Below are positions 1 to 6,667 of a stretch of DNA of 10,065 nt, piece after piece; position 1 is the stretch's first letter, and each line of letters starts with the position of its first letter. The DNA is taken from assembly GCA_015486785.1 (NCBI GenBank), contig WFQZ01000281.1, positions 1 to 10,065 of the forward strand. The letters run 5' to 3'. Source of the stretch: Thermoflexales bacterium (GTDB lineage: Bacteria > Chloroflexota > Anaerolineae > B4-G1 > SLSP01). Both the position numbers and the translations under genes were made by a program. The notes beneath the pieces were generated by a model. The model did no database searches. It had not been told where the DNA came from and saw only the letters and a list, made by a program, of their open reading frames with translations.

Positions 1-109
1 CCTCCGTGGGGGGCTGCGTGGGCGCGGTGGTGGGCGTGGCTTTGTTGCACGCGCTGAGCAGTAAGCTGAACAGCATCAACACACTTAGAAACGTCATTAC
101 CTTCTTCAT
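1..109 (-). CDS. lipoprotein N-terminus (partial), possible solute-binding protein
   Basis: Reading the minus strand from an ATG at 109-107 gives 36 codons before the window edge. The peptide starts MKKVMTFLSVLMLFSLLLSAC, with two lysines, a hydrophobic stretch and a lipobox (LSAC, Cys at residue 21), so the product should be exported and lipid-anchored. After the Cys comes a Thr/Pro/Ala-rich linker, a style common in Chloroflexota substrate-binding lipoproteins of ABC transporters. An AGGAGGAG ribosome-binding site lies at 123-116, six bases before the ATG. A good promoter lies further upstream (166-194). The functional domain is beyond the left edge, so the substrate and even the ABC-transporter role are inference; any other lipoprotein is possible. 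The open frame is too short and incomplete to be seen by a length-filtered gene search. Confidence 0.8.
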   Translation of the reverse strand, partial: MKKVMTFLSVLMLFSLLLSACNKATPTTAPTQPPTE

Positions 110-141
110 TTGATACTCCTCCTGACAACTAAATGGGATAC

Positions 142-154
142 GGAACAAAGTTCC
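142..154. promoter_or_regulatory. GGAAC-AAA-GTTCC palindrome, possible operator
   Basis: A perfect 5-bp inverted repeat with a 3-base centre lies just downstream of the minus-strand -10 box, about where RNA polymerase would start the lipoprotein transcript. A second partial copy, GGAACTTTGACC at 244-255, matches the reverse complement (GGAACTTTG) for nine bases. The placement fits a repressor site, but short palindromes arise by chance, and no regulator is identified. Confidence 0.3.
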
Positions 155-165
155 AAAACACGTTA

Positions 166-194
166 AGTATAGCGCATTTACGGTCAATGCCCAA
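166..194 (-). promoter_or_regulatory. sigma70-type promoter of the lipoprotein gene
   Basis: On the minus strand TTGGGC (194-189) and TATACT (171-166) are separated by exactly 17 bases. Predicted start is near 159, giving a leader of about 50 bases that carries the AGGAGGAG ribosome-binding site. Confidence 0.55.
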
Positions 195-279
195 GGATAT
201 TTCTCGGTTTCCGGGTATGAAAAAGGAAGCGGGAGGGGAGCAAGGAACTTTGACCTTATTTTTGGGTGATTAGTGCCAC

Positions 280-307
280 TTGCGCCATCATTCCAGGGGC
301 TTATAAT
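280..307 (+). promoter_or_regulatory. candidate promoter of the tusA-qmo operon
   Basis: A perfect TATAAT (302-307) has TTGCGC (280-285) 16 bases upstream; the -35 is weak (three of six). Predicted start is near 314, about 86 bases before tusA. The rest of the 110-399 gap holds the divergent lipoprotein promoter and the GGAAC elements; I see no gene in it. One open frame (266-583) that crosses this region is in a different frame from tusA and looks non-coding. Confidence 0.5.
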
Positions 308-399
308 GTTTTTCTGACAGTAGGATCATCAGCTTGCAATGGGCAGGCTGAAAGTCGCAACCCTTTTCCAAAAATTCAATTAAACAAGGAGTGTGTATT

Positions 400-654
400 A
401 TGTCAGTGGATCTTTCTACAATTCAAGCGGCGAAGGTTATTGATGCTCGTGCTATGGGATGCCCCGGCCCCCTGCTGGAGGCGAAGAAAGGCATCGGCAC
501 TGTTGCCGTCGGCGAGGTGCTGGAGATTTGGTCCGGCGACGCCAAAACCAAGAAGGATATGCCCAAGTGGTGCAAGAAGGTAGGGCAAGAATTCCTGGGG
601 ACTTTGGTGGCCGAAGGAGGATACGACCGCATTTTCATCAAGCGCGTGAAGTAA
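400..654 (+). CDS. tusA: TusA-like sulfurtransferase
   Basis: An 84-residue cytoplasmic protein of the TusA (SirA/YeeD/YedF) family, which carries sulfur as a persulfide on a conserved Cys. The hallmark CPxP motif is present as CPGPLLEAKKGI, with the Cys at residue 21; a second Cys follows at residue 58 in a KWCKKVGQEF segment, a pattern often seen in TusA proteins as W-C near the second helix. The start at 400 is preferred over the in-frame GTG at 391 because AAGGAG (386-391) then lies eight bases upstream. It opens a run with an MvhD-like gene and Qmo-like genes, so its likely job is to deliver or receive sulfur for that complex; this is inferred from context. The alternative is a general role in tRNA thiolation or molybdenum cofactor sulfur transfer, which the neighbours do not favour. 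Confidence 0.88.
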   Translation: MSVDLSTIQAAKVIDARAMGCPGPLLEAKKGIGTVAVGEVLEIWSGDAKTKKDMPKWCKKVGQEFLGTLVAEGGYDRIFIKRVK

Positions 655-667
655 GAGCGAGGCCCTT

Positions 668-1108
668 ATGGCTGATTCAACTGAGAAGGAGATGAAAATC
701 CTCATCCTGGCAACCTTGTCGGGGGGCTATGAGGGGGCGAACTCGGTGGGACAGTCGCACTTTGAGTATGCGGCCAATACCTACGTGCTCCCGGTAGTCA
801 GCCCGGCGATGTTCCCGGAGGATTTTTACTTGCGAGCTTTCGAGCGCGGCATTGACGCAATCGTTGTGATGTACAGCGGCTCGGATTGCCCCTATCGGGG
901 AGCGGCAGAACGGACGGCGGAGATCATCAATCGCGTGTTCCCGAAGATGAAGGAACGCGGGATCAACCCCCGCCGTTTGCGTCTGGTGGCGATCTGTACC
1001 GTGTGCGCCAAACCGTTCTTGGAAGAAGTCGCCCATGCAAACGAATTGTTGAGCGAGATCGGCCCGGTGCGGGACGAAATCGCGGCAGCTCAGGCCCAGG
1101 CGGCTTAG
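668..1108 (+). CDS. MvhD/FlpD-like protein with most cluster cysteines lost
   Basis: A 146-residue protein that I align by pattern to the MvhD/FlpD family (delta subunit of F420-non-reducing hydrogenase). The family passes electrons from a partner enzyme to HdrA through a [2Fe-2S] centre. Matching blocks are the PEDFYLRAFERGIDAIVV region (residues 50-67), the GSDCPY turn (71-76, family GDCHY), and the ERG-INPRRLRLV segment (96-107). The usual N-terminal CxxC is replaced by SGGYEG (18-23), the mid Cys is Ser/Pro (45-46) and the first Cys of the CHPGDCHY turn is Tyr69. Only Cys74 remains, plus a CTVC pair at 110/113 that is not at a usual family position. It probably no longer holds the standard cluster. 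It follows tusA by 13 bases and precedes qmoA by 19. The start at 668 has a weak GAGCGAGG upstream; ATG 692 is an alternative. In sulfate reducers, as I recall, an MvhD domain is fused to QmoB; here it would be a separate subunit. Confidence 0.7.
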   Translation: MADSTEKEMKILILATLSGGYEGANSVGQSHFEYAANTYVLPVVSPAMFPEDFYLRAFERGIDAIVVMYSGSDCPYRGAAERTAEIINRVFPKMKERGINPRRLRLVAICTVCAKPFLEEVAHANELLSEIGPVRDEIAAAQAQAA

Positions 1109-1127
1109 TCCAGGAAGGGAGGAAACT

Positions 1128-2450
1128 ATGGCTACAGATAAAATCAACGTAGATGTTTTGGTCGTGGGCGGCGGGATCGCCGGGATGCAATCGGCGTTAG
1201 ACCTGGCCGATCAGGGCTACCAAGTGATGTTGGTGGAAAAATCTCCCACCATCGGCGGGACGATGATCACCTTGAGCAAGGTCTTCCCTACGCTGGACTG
1301 CGCAAGCTGTATCACCACCCCGAAGATGTCCGCCGTAGCCCATCATGACAACATCCAGATGTTCACCTACACCGAGGTGCAATCGGTGGAGCGGCAGGGC
1401 AATCGTTACATTGCCCAGGTGGTGAAGAAACCCCGTTACGTCAACGAGAACATTTGTACCGGCTGCCGGAAGTGCGAGTACGCTTGTCCGGTAGAGGTGC
1501 CGTCGGTGTTCGACCAGGATTTAGGGGCGTATCGGGCGATTCACGTGCCGTTCTCCACGGCGGTGCCGCAGGTGGCGGTGCTGGATATGGACAATTGTAT
1601 GTTGTGCGGCAAGTGCGAGAAGGCTTGTCCGGTGGAAGGTTGTATCGACTACGAGCAGAAGCCGCAGGAGATAGAAGTCACCGCCAAGGCCATCGTGCTG
1701 GCTACCGGATTCAAGATCACGCCGGTGGATGCCAAGGCCGAATACGGCGGGGGCAAATATCCGAACGTGATCAGCGCGTTGGCGATGGAGCGGCTGTTGG
1801 CTCCCACCGGCCCTTACGGGCACGTGCTGCGTCCCTCGGACGGGAAAGAGCCGGAGTCTATCGCTTACGTGCAATGCGCCGGTTCGCGCGATAAGAGCCT
1901 AGGGGTGCCGTATTGCTCGCGGATTTGCTGTATGTACGCAATCAAGCAAGCGATGCTGCTTTCCGGGGCCTTGCCGCTGGCCGACATCACCATCTACTAC
2001 ATGGACATCCGCACGTTCGGGAAAGGCTACGAGCAGTTCTATCAGAACGCCAAGGCGATGGGGATTGAATTCGTTAAGGCGAAGGTCGCCAAGATCACCG
2101 AGGACGAGAACCAGAACTTGCGGGTGCGGGTGGAAATGATGGAAGAAGGCGGTCAGGTGGAGGAGCGGGAGCACGATTTGGTGGTGCTTTCTGTGGGTGT
2201 GCTGCCGGCTTACAACCCGGAGGCCGTCTTTGGTGTGCCGGTATCGAGCGAAGACAATTTCATTGAAATTCCTTCGCCAAACTTTGAGCCGTGCAATACC
2301 GGCTTCCCCGGCATCTTCGCTGCCGGAACGGCCACCGGCCCAATGGACATCGTGGATAGCATCGTGATGGCCGGCGCGGCGGCTTCGGAGGCCACCGCGT
2401 ATCTGCACGAGTTGGCAGCAGCCGAAAATGGAGGAGTAACCCATGACTGA
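1128..2450 (+). CDS. qmoA: QmoA-like HdrA-family FAD/iron-sulfur subunit
   Basis: A 440-residue cytoplasmic flavoprotein resembling QmoA of the quinone-interacting membrane-bound oxidoreductase and the HdrA core. An FAD Rossmann motif VVGGGIAGMQSA (residues 12-23) is followed by the family's DCASC pair (Cys58, Cys61). Two canonical [4Fe-4S] motifs follow: CTGCRKCEYACP (110-120) and CMLCGKCEKACP (157-167). The second half shows the HdrA-type pair of blocks CAGSRD and YCSRICC, then the DIRTFGKGYEQFY segment. The N-terminal HdrA domain (CGCGGN) and any C-terminal ferredoxin are absent, which with the length fits QmoA rather than full HdrA. A strong AAGGGAGG site precedes ATG 1128. It overlaps qmoB by eight bases, so translation is coupled. 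The known Qmo role is electron exchange between menaquinone and APS reductase, but here the physiological partner is open because aprBA is not visible. Confidence 0.85.
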   Translation: MATDKINVDVLVVGGGIAGMQSALDLADQGYQVMLVEKSPTIGGTMITLSKVFPTLDCASCITTPKMSAVAHHDNIQMFTYTEVQSVERQGNRYIAQVVKKPRYVNENICTGCRKCEYACPVEVPSVFDQDLGAYRAIHVPFSTAVPQVAVLDMDNCMLCGKCEKACPVEGCIDYEQKPQEIEVTAKAIVLATGFKITPVDAKAEYGGGKYPNVISALAMERLLAPTGPYGHVLRPSDGKEPESIAYVQCAGSRDKSLGVPYCSRICCMYAIKQAMLLSGALPLADITIYYMDIRTFGKGYEQFYQNAKAMGIEFVKAKVAKITEDENQNLRVRVEMMEEGGQVEEREHDLVVLSVGVLPAYNPEAVFGVPVSSEDNFIEIPSPNFEPCNTGFPGIFAAGTATGPMDIVDSIVMAGAAASEATAYLHELAAAENGGVTHD

Positions 2451-4503
2451 AAAACCGGAAAATCTCATTCCACAAGAACCGGAATCCGCCGCGCAGGATG
2501 AAGAAGAAATCCGCATTGGTGTTTACACTTGCGGGTGTGGCGGGAACATCAGTGATGTGGTGGACATCGAGAAGACGGCTGAGGCACTGAGTCATATGCC
2601 AAACGTCGTGGTATCACGCACGGATGCGGCGATGTGCTCCGATGGCGGGCAATCCCTGATTGAAGAAGACATTAAAAACCTGGGGATCAACCGCGTAGTC
2701 ATCGGATCGTGCAAGCCGGCACTGCATCGCCAAACGTTCCGTGGCGCGATCTCCCGTGGCGGATTGAATCCGTACTTTTACTACCACGTGGGCATCCGCG
2801 AGCAGGATAGCTGGGTGCATCACGATCAACCGGACGAGGCGACCAAGAAAGCGATCCGCTTGATGACCACCGGTGTGGTGAAGGCGCGTATGCTGGAACC
2901 GCTCGAACCGATCCGCTTGCCGGCGGAAAAGCATGTGCTGGTGATCGGCGGTGGGCTGGCGGGGTTGCGCTCGGCCTTGGATATGGCGCGGCACGGGTTG
3001 AAGGTCACGCTGATTGAAAAGACGCCCTTCCTGGGCGGGCGCGTCGCGCAACTGGAAACGCTCTTCCCCACGGAAGAATCGGCGCGGGACTTGATCCGGA
3101 AGCTGGTGGACAAAGTCACCAATCACCCCAACGTCACCGTCTACACCTACGCGGAGTTGGTGGGAATGTCCGGCTACGTGGGCGACTATCACGTGAAAGT
3201 GCTCCAGCACTCGCGCGGTGTGAGCGATGATATGGCCGATGCGGCCATCGCCGGTTGCACCAAAGAGGTGCCGGATGAGTTCAACTACGGCTTGACCAAG
3301 CGCAAGGTCGTCTACCGCGCTTACCCCGGATGTTACCCGGAAAGCCCGGCGGTGGACTGGGAGCATTACGAGGATGGCTGCGTCAAGGTGAACGGCGAGC
3401 CGCTGCACTTGGAAGATCAGCCCAAGGTCTGGGAGTTCACCGTCGGCGGGATCGTGATGGCGACCGGCTTCCGTCCTTACGAGCCTTACGAGGGCGAGTA
3501 CGGGTACGGGGTGCTGCCGGAAGTGATCACGCTGCCGCAACTGATCCGCTTGATCGGCTTGACGCCTGAGGGCCAACCGCTCAAGTGGCAGGGGCGCGAG
3601 GTGAAGAACCTGGCGATGGTGCATTGTGTCGGCAGCCGGCAGATCGCCGGAATCAACAAGCCGCAGCCGGATGGCCAAGTCAACGACTACTGCTCGCGGG
3701 TTTGCTGCACGGCGATCCTGCACACGGCGGCGGAGTTGAACAAACGATTCCCCGGCATCCGCGTCTTTGACCTCTATCAAGACATCCGCACCTACGGGCG
3801 CGGGCACGAAGACTACTACACCGAAGCCTCGGAGAACAACGTGCTCTTTATGCGCTATCACAATGACGAGCTGCCGGAAGTTGAACCCGCACCGGCGGGA
3901 GAAAAGCGGCCGCTGGTCGTCAAAGTGAAGGACTACTTGACCTGGGGCGAGGAGCTTGAAGTGCCGGTGGATTTGGTGGTGCTGGCGGTAGGCATTATGC
4001 CTAACCCCATCGAAGACCTAATCCACATGCTCAAGATCTCGCCGGGCACGGATCGCTTCTTGCTGGAAGTACACCCCAAACTGAGACCGGTGGAAACGGC
4101 TGTGCCGGGCATCGTGTTGGCCGGAACGGCGCAAGGGCCGATGAACACTCAGGAAACCAACGCCGCCGCCGCCGCTGCTGCGGTGAAGATGTCGGCGTTG
4201 CTGGGCGCGGGATCGGTAGAGCTAGAACCATTCGTCGCGTATGTGAACCCCGACAAGTGCGAGGGGCTTGGTGAGTGTATAAAAGTCTGTGCTTACGAAG
4301 ACGCGCTCACTTTGCGCACGGTGGAGGTGGATGGTAAGCAGGTGCAACGTGCCGTGGTGACCCCGGCGAATTGCGCCGGATGCGGGGCGTGTGTCAGCGC
4401 GTGCCCGAATCGGGCCATTGACCTGCGAGGGTGGACGCTGGCTCAATACGAAGCTATGGTGGACGCTATAGCTCTGGGCGATATGCCGGCACTGGGAGGC
4501 TAG
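2443..4503 (+). CDS. qmoB: QmoB-like HdrA-family flavoprotein with C-terminal ferredoxin
   Basis: A 686-residue HdrA/QmoB-type protein. The N-terminal HdrA domain has CGCGGNIS (Cys30, Cys32), Cys65 and GSCKP (Cys90). The FAD Rossmann motif VIGGGLAGLRSA follows at about residues 167-178. HdrA-type blocks CVGSRQ (Cys395) and YCSRVCC (Cys417, 421, 422) and the DIRTYGRGHEDYY segment come next, and the C-terminus has two ferredoxin motifs. The second (CAGCGACVSACP, 644-654) is canonical. The first reads CEGLGECIKVCA (606-616), with Leu609 where the second Cys should be and no Pro after the last Cys, so this site may hold a [3Fe-4S] or altered cluster. No MvhD domain follows, unlike the fused QmoB I recall from Desulfovibrio; a separate MvhD-like gene lies upstream. 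GGAGGAG (2430-2436) serves ATG 2443, inside the end of qmoA. It should pair with the QmoA-like protein in the soluble part of the complex. Confidence 0.85.
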   Translation: MTEKPENLIPQEPESAAQDEEEIRIGVYTCGCGGNISDVVDIEKTAEALSHMPNVVVSRTDAAMCSDGGQSLIEEDIKNLGINRVVIGSCKPALHRQTFRGAISRGGLNPYFYYHVGIREQDSWVHHDQPDEATKKAIRLMTTGVVKARMLEPLEPIRLPAEKHVLVIGGGLAGLRSALDMARHGLKVTLIEKTPFLGGRVAQLETLFPTEESARDLIRKLVDKVTNHPNVTVYTYAELVGMSGYVGDYHVKVLQHSRGVSDDMADAAIAGCTKEVPDEFNYGLTKRKVVYRAYPGCYPESPAVDWEHYEDGCVKVNGEPLHLEDQPKVWEFTVGGIVMATGFRPYEPYEGEYGYGVLPEVITLPQLIRLIGLTPEGQPLKWQGREVKNLAMVHCVGSRQIAGINKPQPDGQVNDYCSRVCCTAILHTAAELNKRFPGIRVFDLYQDIRTYGRGHEDYYTEASENNVLFMRYHNDELPEVEPAPAGEKRPLVVKVKDYLTWGEELEVPVDLVVLAVGIMPNPIEDLIHMLKISPGTDRFLLEVHPKLRPVETAVPGIVLAGTAQGPMNTQETNAAAAAAAVKMSALLGAGSVELEPFVAYVNPDKCEGLGECIKVCAYEDALTLRTVEVDGKQVQRAVVTPANCAGCGACVSACPNRAIDLRGWTLAQYEAMVDAIALGDMPALGG

Positions 4504-4505
4504 AT

Positions 4506-4838
4506 ATGGTGGATCAAGACGCTACCAAAAAAGTACGACCGGACAAAGAAAAGTCCCGTCTAAAGGCACAACTGCTCAAGCGATTACGTGAAGAGCGCAG
4601 TGCCTCGGTGGAACATGCACAGGCTTTGGTGAAGGAACAAAACGCAATCCGCAGGCAAATCCGCAAGGTGCTGAAGAGCGGCCCGAAGACGATCCCGCAG
4701 ATTGCGCAAGAGACCGGATTGCCGTCTGCGCAAGTGTTATGGTACGTCGCCGCGATGAAGCGCTATAACATCGTGGTTGAGGGGGAAATGGAGGACGAGT
4801 ATTACACTTACCAGTTGGCACAGGAGGCGAAGAAATGA
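4506..4838 (+). CDS. small winged-helix protein between qmoB and qmoC
   Basis: I take the start as ATG 4506, giving 110 residues, because GGAGG (4494-4498) lies seven bases upstream; an upstream in-frame start at 4431 would overlap qmoB by 73 bases and add a Ser/Gly-rich tail with no support. Residues 5-55 are very basic and likely helical (KSRLKAQLLKRLREE). Residues 56-105 fit a winged helix-turn-helix: IRKVLKSGPKTIPQIAQET, then GLPSAQVLWYVAAMKRYNI as the recognition region and a short acidic wing EGEMEDEYYTY. This layout resembles DNA-binding proteins, yet the gene is locked inside the operon: two bases after qmoB and overlapping qmoC by ATGA. Either it controls the operon, or it is a structural or assembly factor. 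No cysteines are seen, so it is not a redox sensor through Cys. The function is unknown to me. Confidence 0.75.
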   Translation: MVDQDATKKVRPDKEKSRLKAQLLKRLREERSASVEHAQALVKEQNAIRRQIRKVLKSGPKTIPQIAQETGLPSAQVLWYVAAMKRYNIVVEGEMEDEYYTYQLAQEAKK

Positions 4839-6022
4839 GCCAGCGTGTCAATCCCGAACTGCTAACCGAGATCAAGAAATACGGGGCGGCGGATATTTCC
4901 GCCTGCTTCAACTGTGGTAACTGTACTGCCGTTTGCCCGATGACCAAAGAGGACGAGACATTTCCCCGTCGGATCATCCGTTACGCCCAGGTGGGCTTGG
5001 AAGATCGCCTGTTGAGCAGCAAAGAGCTGTGGTTGTGCTACAACTGCGGTGAGTGCTCGGAGACTTGTCCCCGCCAGGCGGAGCCGGGCGCGTTTATGGC
5101 GGCGGCACGCCGTTACGCCATCTCCAAATACGACCGCTCCGGAGTGGCGAAGTTGCTCTTCACCTCTCCGCTGTGGAGCCTGATTTTCCTGGTGGTGCTC
5201 GCGGGGCTGATCGCGCTGTTCATGCTGGCGCAGCCTAACCCGCCGTTGCCGCCGTCCGGCCCGCTCAAGGTGTTTGAGCTTGTGCCGGTGGAGTCGATTC
5301 ACTACCTCGGCTCGGCGGTGATGGGGATCATGGGACTCATCGGGCTGCTGGGCATTCTGGACATGATGAAGCGCATCTCCAAGGTGGACGACAAAGGGAA
5401 GCTCTTGGCCGGCGGCAAGAAAACGAACTGGAAAGAAGCTCTGTGGAATGCGTTGATCACCGAGTCGCTGCTCCAAAAACGCTTCCGTGAGGATTGCGAA
5501 ACCTCGGAAGAGGGCGTGGAGAAACCCTGGTATCTCAAAAAGTGGTTCTTGCACGCCTCCACGATGTGGGGCTTCCTAGGGCTGCTGGCCGCGACTATGT
5601 CCGACTTCTTCTTCTACCTCATCAAGTACAAAGTATCCGGCGAACCGGTCACCCCGGCAGGGAATCCGGCGGTGCTGTGGTACTTTGTGCATGTCATGGC
5701 CACGATAGCCGGGTTCTTCCTCATGTACGGCACCTCTGTGTTGTTGTACAAGCGTTGGAAGCCGGATAGTCGCACCTACAGCGACTCCAACCAAGCCGAT
5801 TGGGTGTTGCTGTGGCTGCTGTGGCTGGCCGGATTCAGCGGTCTGTTCCTGGAAGTGCTGATGGACTTACCACAGGCCCCTGTGTGGGGATATGGCGTGT
5901 TCATTTTCCACGTGGCCGTCTCAATGGAAGTCAGCTTGCTGGCTCCGCTGCTCAAGTTCGGGCATGCATTCTACCGTCCGGTTGCGCTGTTCTTCCACGC
6001 GCTCAAGCCGCTTGAGGAATAG
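4835..6022 (+). CDS. qmoC: QmoC-like iron-sulfur/cytochrome b membrane subunit
   Basis: A 395-residue protein that joins an HdrC-like ferredoxin domain to an HdrE/NarI-like membrane part, the layout of QmoC. Two full [4Fe-4S] motifs are seen: CFNCGNCTAVCP (residues 24-34) and CYNCGECSETCP (68-78). Hydrophobic segments begin at about 112, and about six span the membrane (near 113-132, 156-176, 240-263, 284-305, 323-342 and 352-374). Histidines that could ligate haem b lie at 156, 240, 286 and 359, near segment ends. Known QmoC passes electrons between menaquinone and the QmoA/B subunits. AGGAGG (4822-4827) lies seven bases before ATG 4835, which overlaps the winged-helix gene. HdrD-like CCG domains, as in HdrB, are absent, so a disulfide or heterodisulfide active site is not provided here. 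It should anchor the complex on the cytoplasmic face. Confidence 0.85.
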   Translation: MSQRVNPELLTEIKKYGAADISACFNCGNCTAVCPMTKEDETFPRRIIRYAQVGLEDRLLSSKELWLCYNCGECSETCPRQAEPGAFMAAARRYAISKYDRSGVAKLLFTSPLWSLIFLVVLAGLIALFMLAQPNPPLPPSGPLKVFELVPVESIHYLGSAVMGIMGLIGLLGILDMMKRISKVDDKGKLLAGGKKTNWKEALWNALITESLLQKRFREDCETSEEGVEKPWYLKKWFLHASTMWGFLGLLAATMSDFFFYLIKYKVSGEPVTPAGNPAVLWYFVHVMATIAGFFLMYGTSVLLYKRWKPDSRTYSDSNQADWVLLWLLWLAGFSGLFLEVLMDLPQAPVWGYGVFIFHVAVSMEVSLLAPLLKFGHAFYRPVALFFHALKPLEE

Positions 6023-6278
6023 CCGCGCCGACATCCAGGGAGGTGAGAATCAGCCAGAGATCAACGAGAACTTGGTTCGCGTAGAAGTTTGTGGTTGGTG
6101 GGAGTGTAGAGACCCACGCAAGAAGTGGGTCTCACATTGAGCGCAAGCAAGGTGCTTGCACAGGAATGAGTTTCGGGCAAGTGGTAATCTTTGAGAAAGG
6201 AGGTTGTCCCTCATCCACTTGTCCATTGGGGATCGCGACGTGCGTCCGATCAATCTTAGCTTGAGGGACTAAACAAGC
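6023..6278 (+). promoter_or_regulatory. 256-nt structured leader before the dsrE pair
   Basis: No gene of normal size is supported here. On the RNA level several helices can form. GAGACCCAC (6109-6117) pairs perfectly with GTGGGTCTC (6125-6133), and TGT/ACA extends it past a one-base bulge to 6105-6136. GCAAGCA (6143-6149) pairs with TGCTTGC (6153-6159). CAAGTGG (6178-6184) pairs with CCACTTG (6215-6221). None of these is followed by a T run, so they do not look like terminators. An AAAGGAGG (6196-6203) and an AGGGAGGTGAG (6037-6047) resemble ribosome-binding sites but have no good start codon at the right distance. I found no convincing promoter, so the leader may be transcribed from the qmo operon. 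Function is inferred only. Confidence 0.55.
6206..6269 (+). promoter_or_regulatory. candidate translation switch masking the dsrE1 ribosome-binding site
   Basis: GTCCCTCA at 6206-6213 is an exact complement of TGAGGGAC at 6262-6269, which contains GAGGGA, the only plausible ribosome-binding site for ATG 6279. The same bases can instead pair GAGG (6200-6203) with CCTC (6209-6212), so two folds compete: one hides the binding site and one frees it. GCTTG (6259-6263) with CAAGC (6274-6278) gives a further small hairpin right before the start. No ligand or known riboswitch class is recognised. Confidence 0.35.
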
Positions 6279-6644
6279 ATGGGAAAAGTTGTAGTCGTTT
6301 GCAATCACGCAGATCCTGGCAGCATTATGTCCACGATGATCATGGGGTCTTCCGGCGTTGCCGTGGAGGATGAGGTGGTCCTGTTCTTCGGCCCTGGTGG
6401 CTCTCCGGCCTTGCTCAAGGGCAAGTTGGAGGAAATCCGGGATATGAAGTTGAAGGGGCTTCCCGATCCGGTGCAACTGTACAATGACATCAAGGATCAA
6501 GGCGGCAAGATTTACCTCTGTGTGTTGGCCCTGGAGAATCGCGACATTGATCCTGAAAAAGACGTGCGCGAGGGCGTAGAAGTCGTTAGTGCGCCGACGT
6601 TCTTGATGGAAGCCGCCGGAGCAAGCGTCTCGCTGACGTTCTAA
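6279..6644 (+). CDS. DsrE-like sulfur-carrier protein, copy 1
   Basis: A 121-residue cytoplasmic protein of the DsrE/DsrF-like superfamily, whose members transfer sulfur through a conserved Cys, often in hexamers or trimers. It has a Rossmann-like beginning (KVVVVCNHAD, Cys8), a mid segment PDPVQLYNDI and the Cys-containing strand end KIYLCVLALENRDIDPEKD with Cys81 as the likely persulfide site. A hydrophobic C-terminus ends at SVSLTF. It is 52% identical (63 of 121, gapless, my count) to the next gene. GAGGGA (6263-6268) lies about ten bases before ATG 6279. The pairing with TusA suggests a relay of sulfur with the Qmo-like enzyme. The name DsrE rests on fold and motif pattern only; the exact subclass (DsrE2, DsrE3) cannot be set by eye. 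Confidence 0.75.
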   Translation: MGKVVVVCNHADPGSIMSTMIMGSSGVAVEDEVVLFFGPGGSPALLKGKLEEIRDMKLKGLPDPVQLYNDIKDQGGKIYLCVLALENRDIDPEKDVREGVEVVSAPTFLMEAAGASVSLTF

Positions 6645-6667
6645 CTTTTAAACTTAAGGAGCTTACG

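Noticed and set aside
266..583. Open frame overlapping tusA in another frame
   Set aside because: It overlaps most of tusA, has no good ribosome-binding site, and its product is an irregular Arg/Pro-rich shadow of the tusA sequence.
2614..3861. Long 415-residue minus-strand frame inside qmoB
   Set aside because: It lies wholly antisense to qmoB, whose family motifs are clear, and its product is a His/Arg/Asp-rich composition typical of antisense shadows in GC-rich genes.
4431..4505. Upstream in-frame extension of the winged-helix gene
   Set aside because: It would overlap the end of qmoB by 73 bases without a ribosome-binding site, while ATG 4506 has GGAGG at good spacing.
6105..6136. Hairpin taken as a terminator of qmoC
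   Set aside because: The stem is strong but no T run follows, so it is more likely an RNA processing or regulatory element.
6166..6264. Small ORF MSFGQVVIFEKGG... as a gene
   Set aside because: AGGA abuts the ATG with no spacing, there is no clear promoter, and the same bases carry the RNA pairs. Kept only as a low-interest finding.
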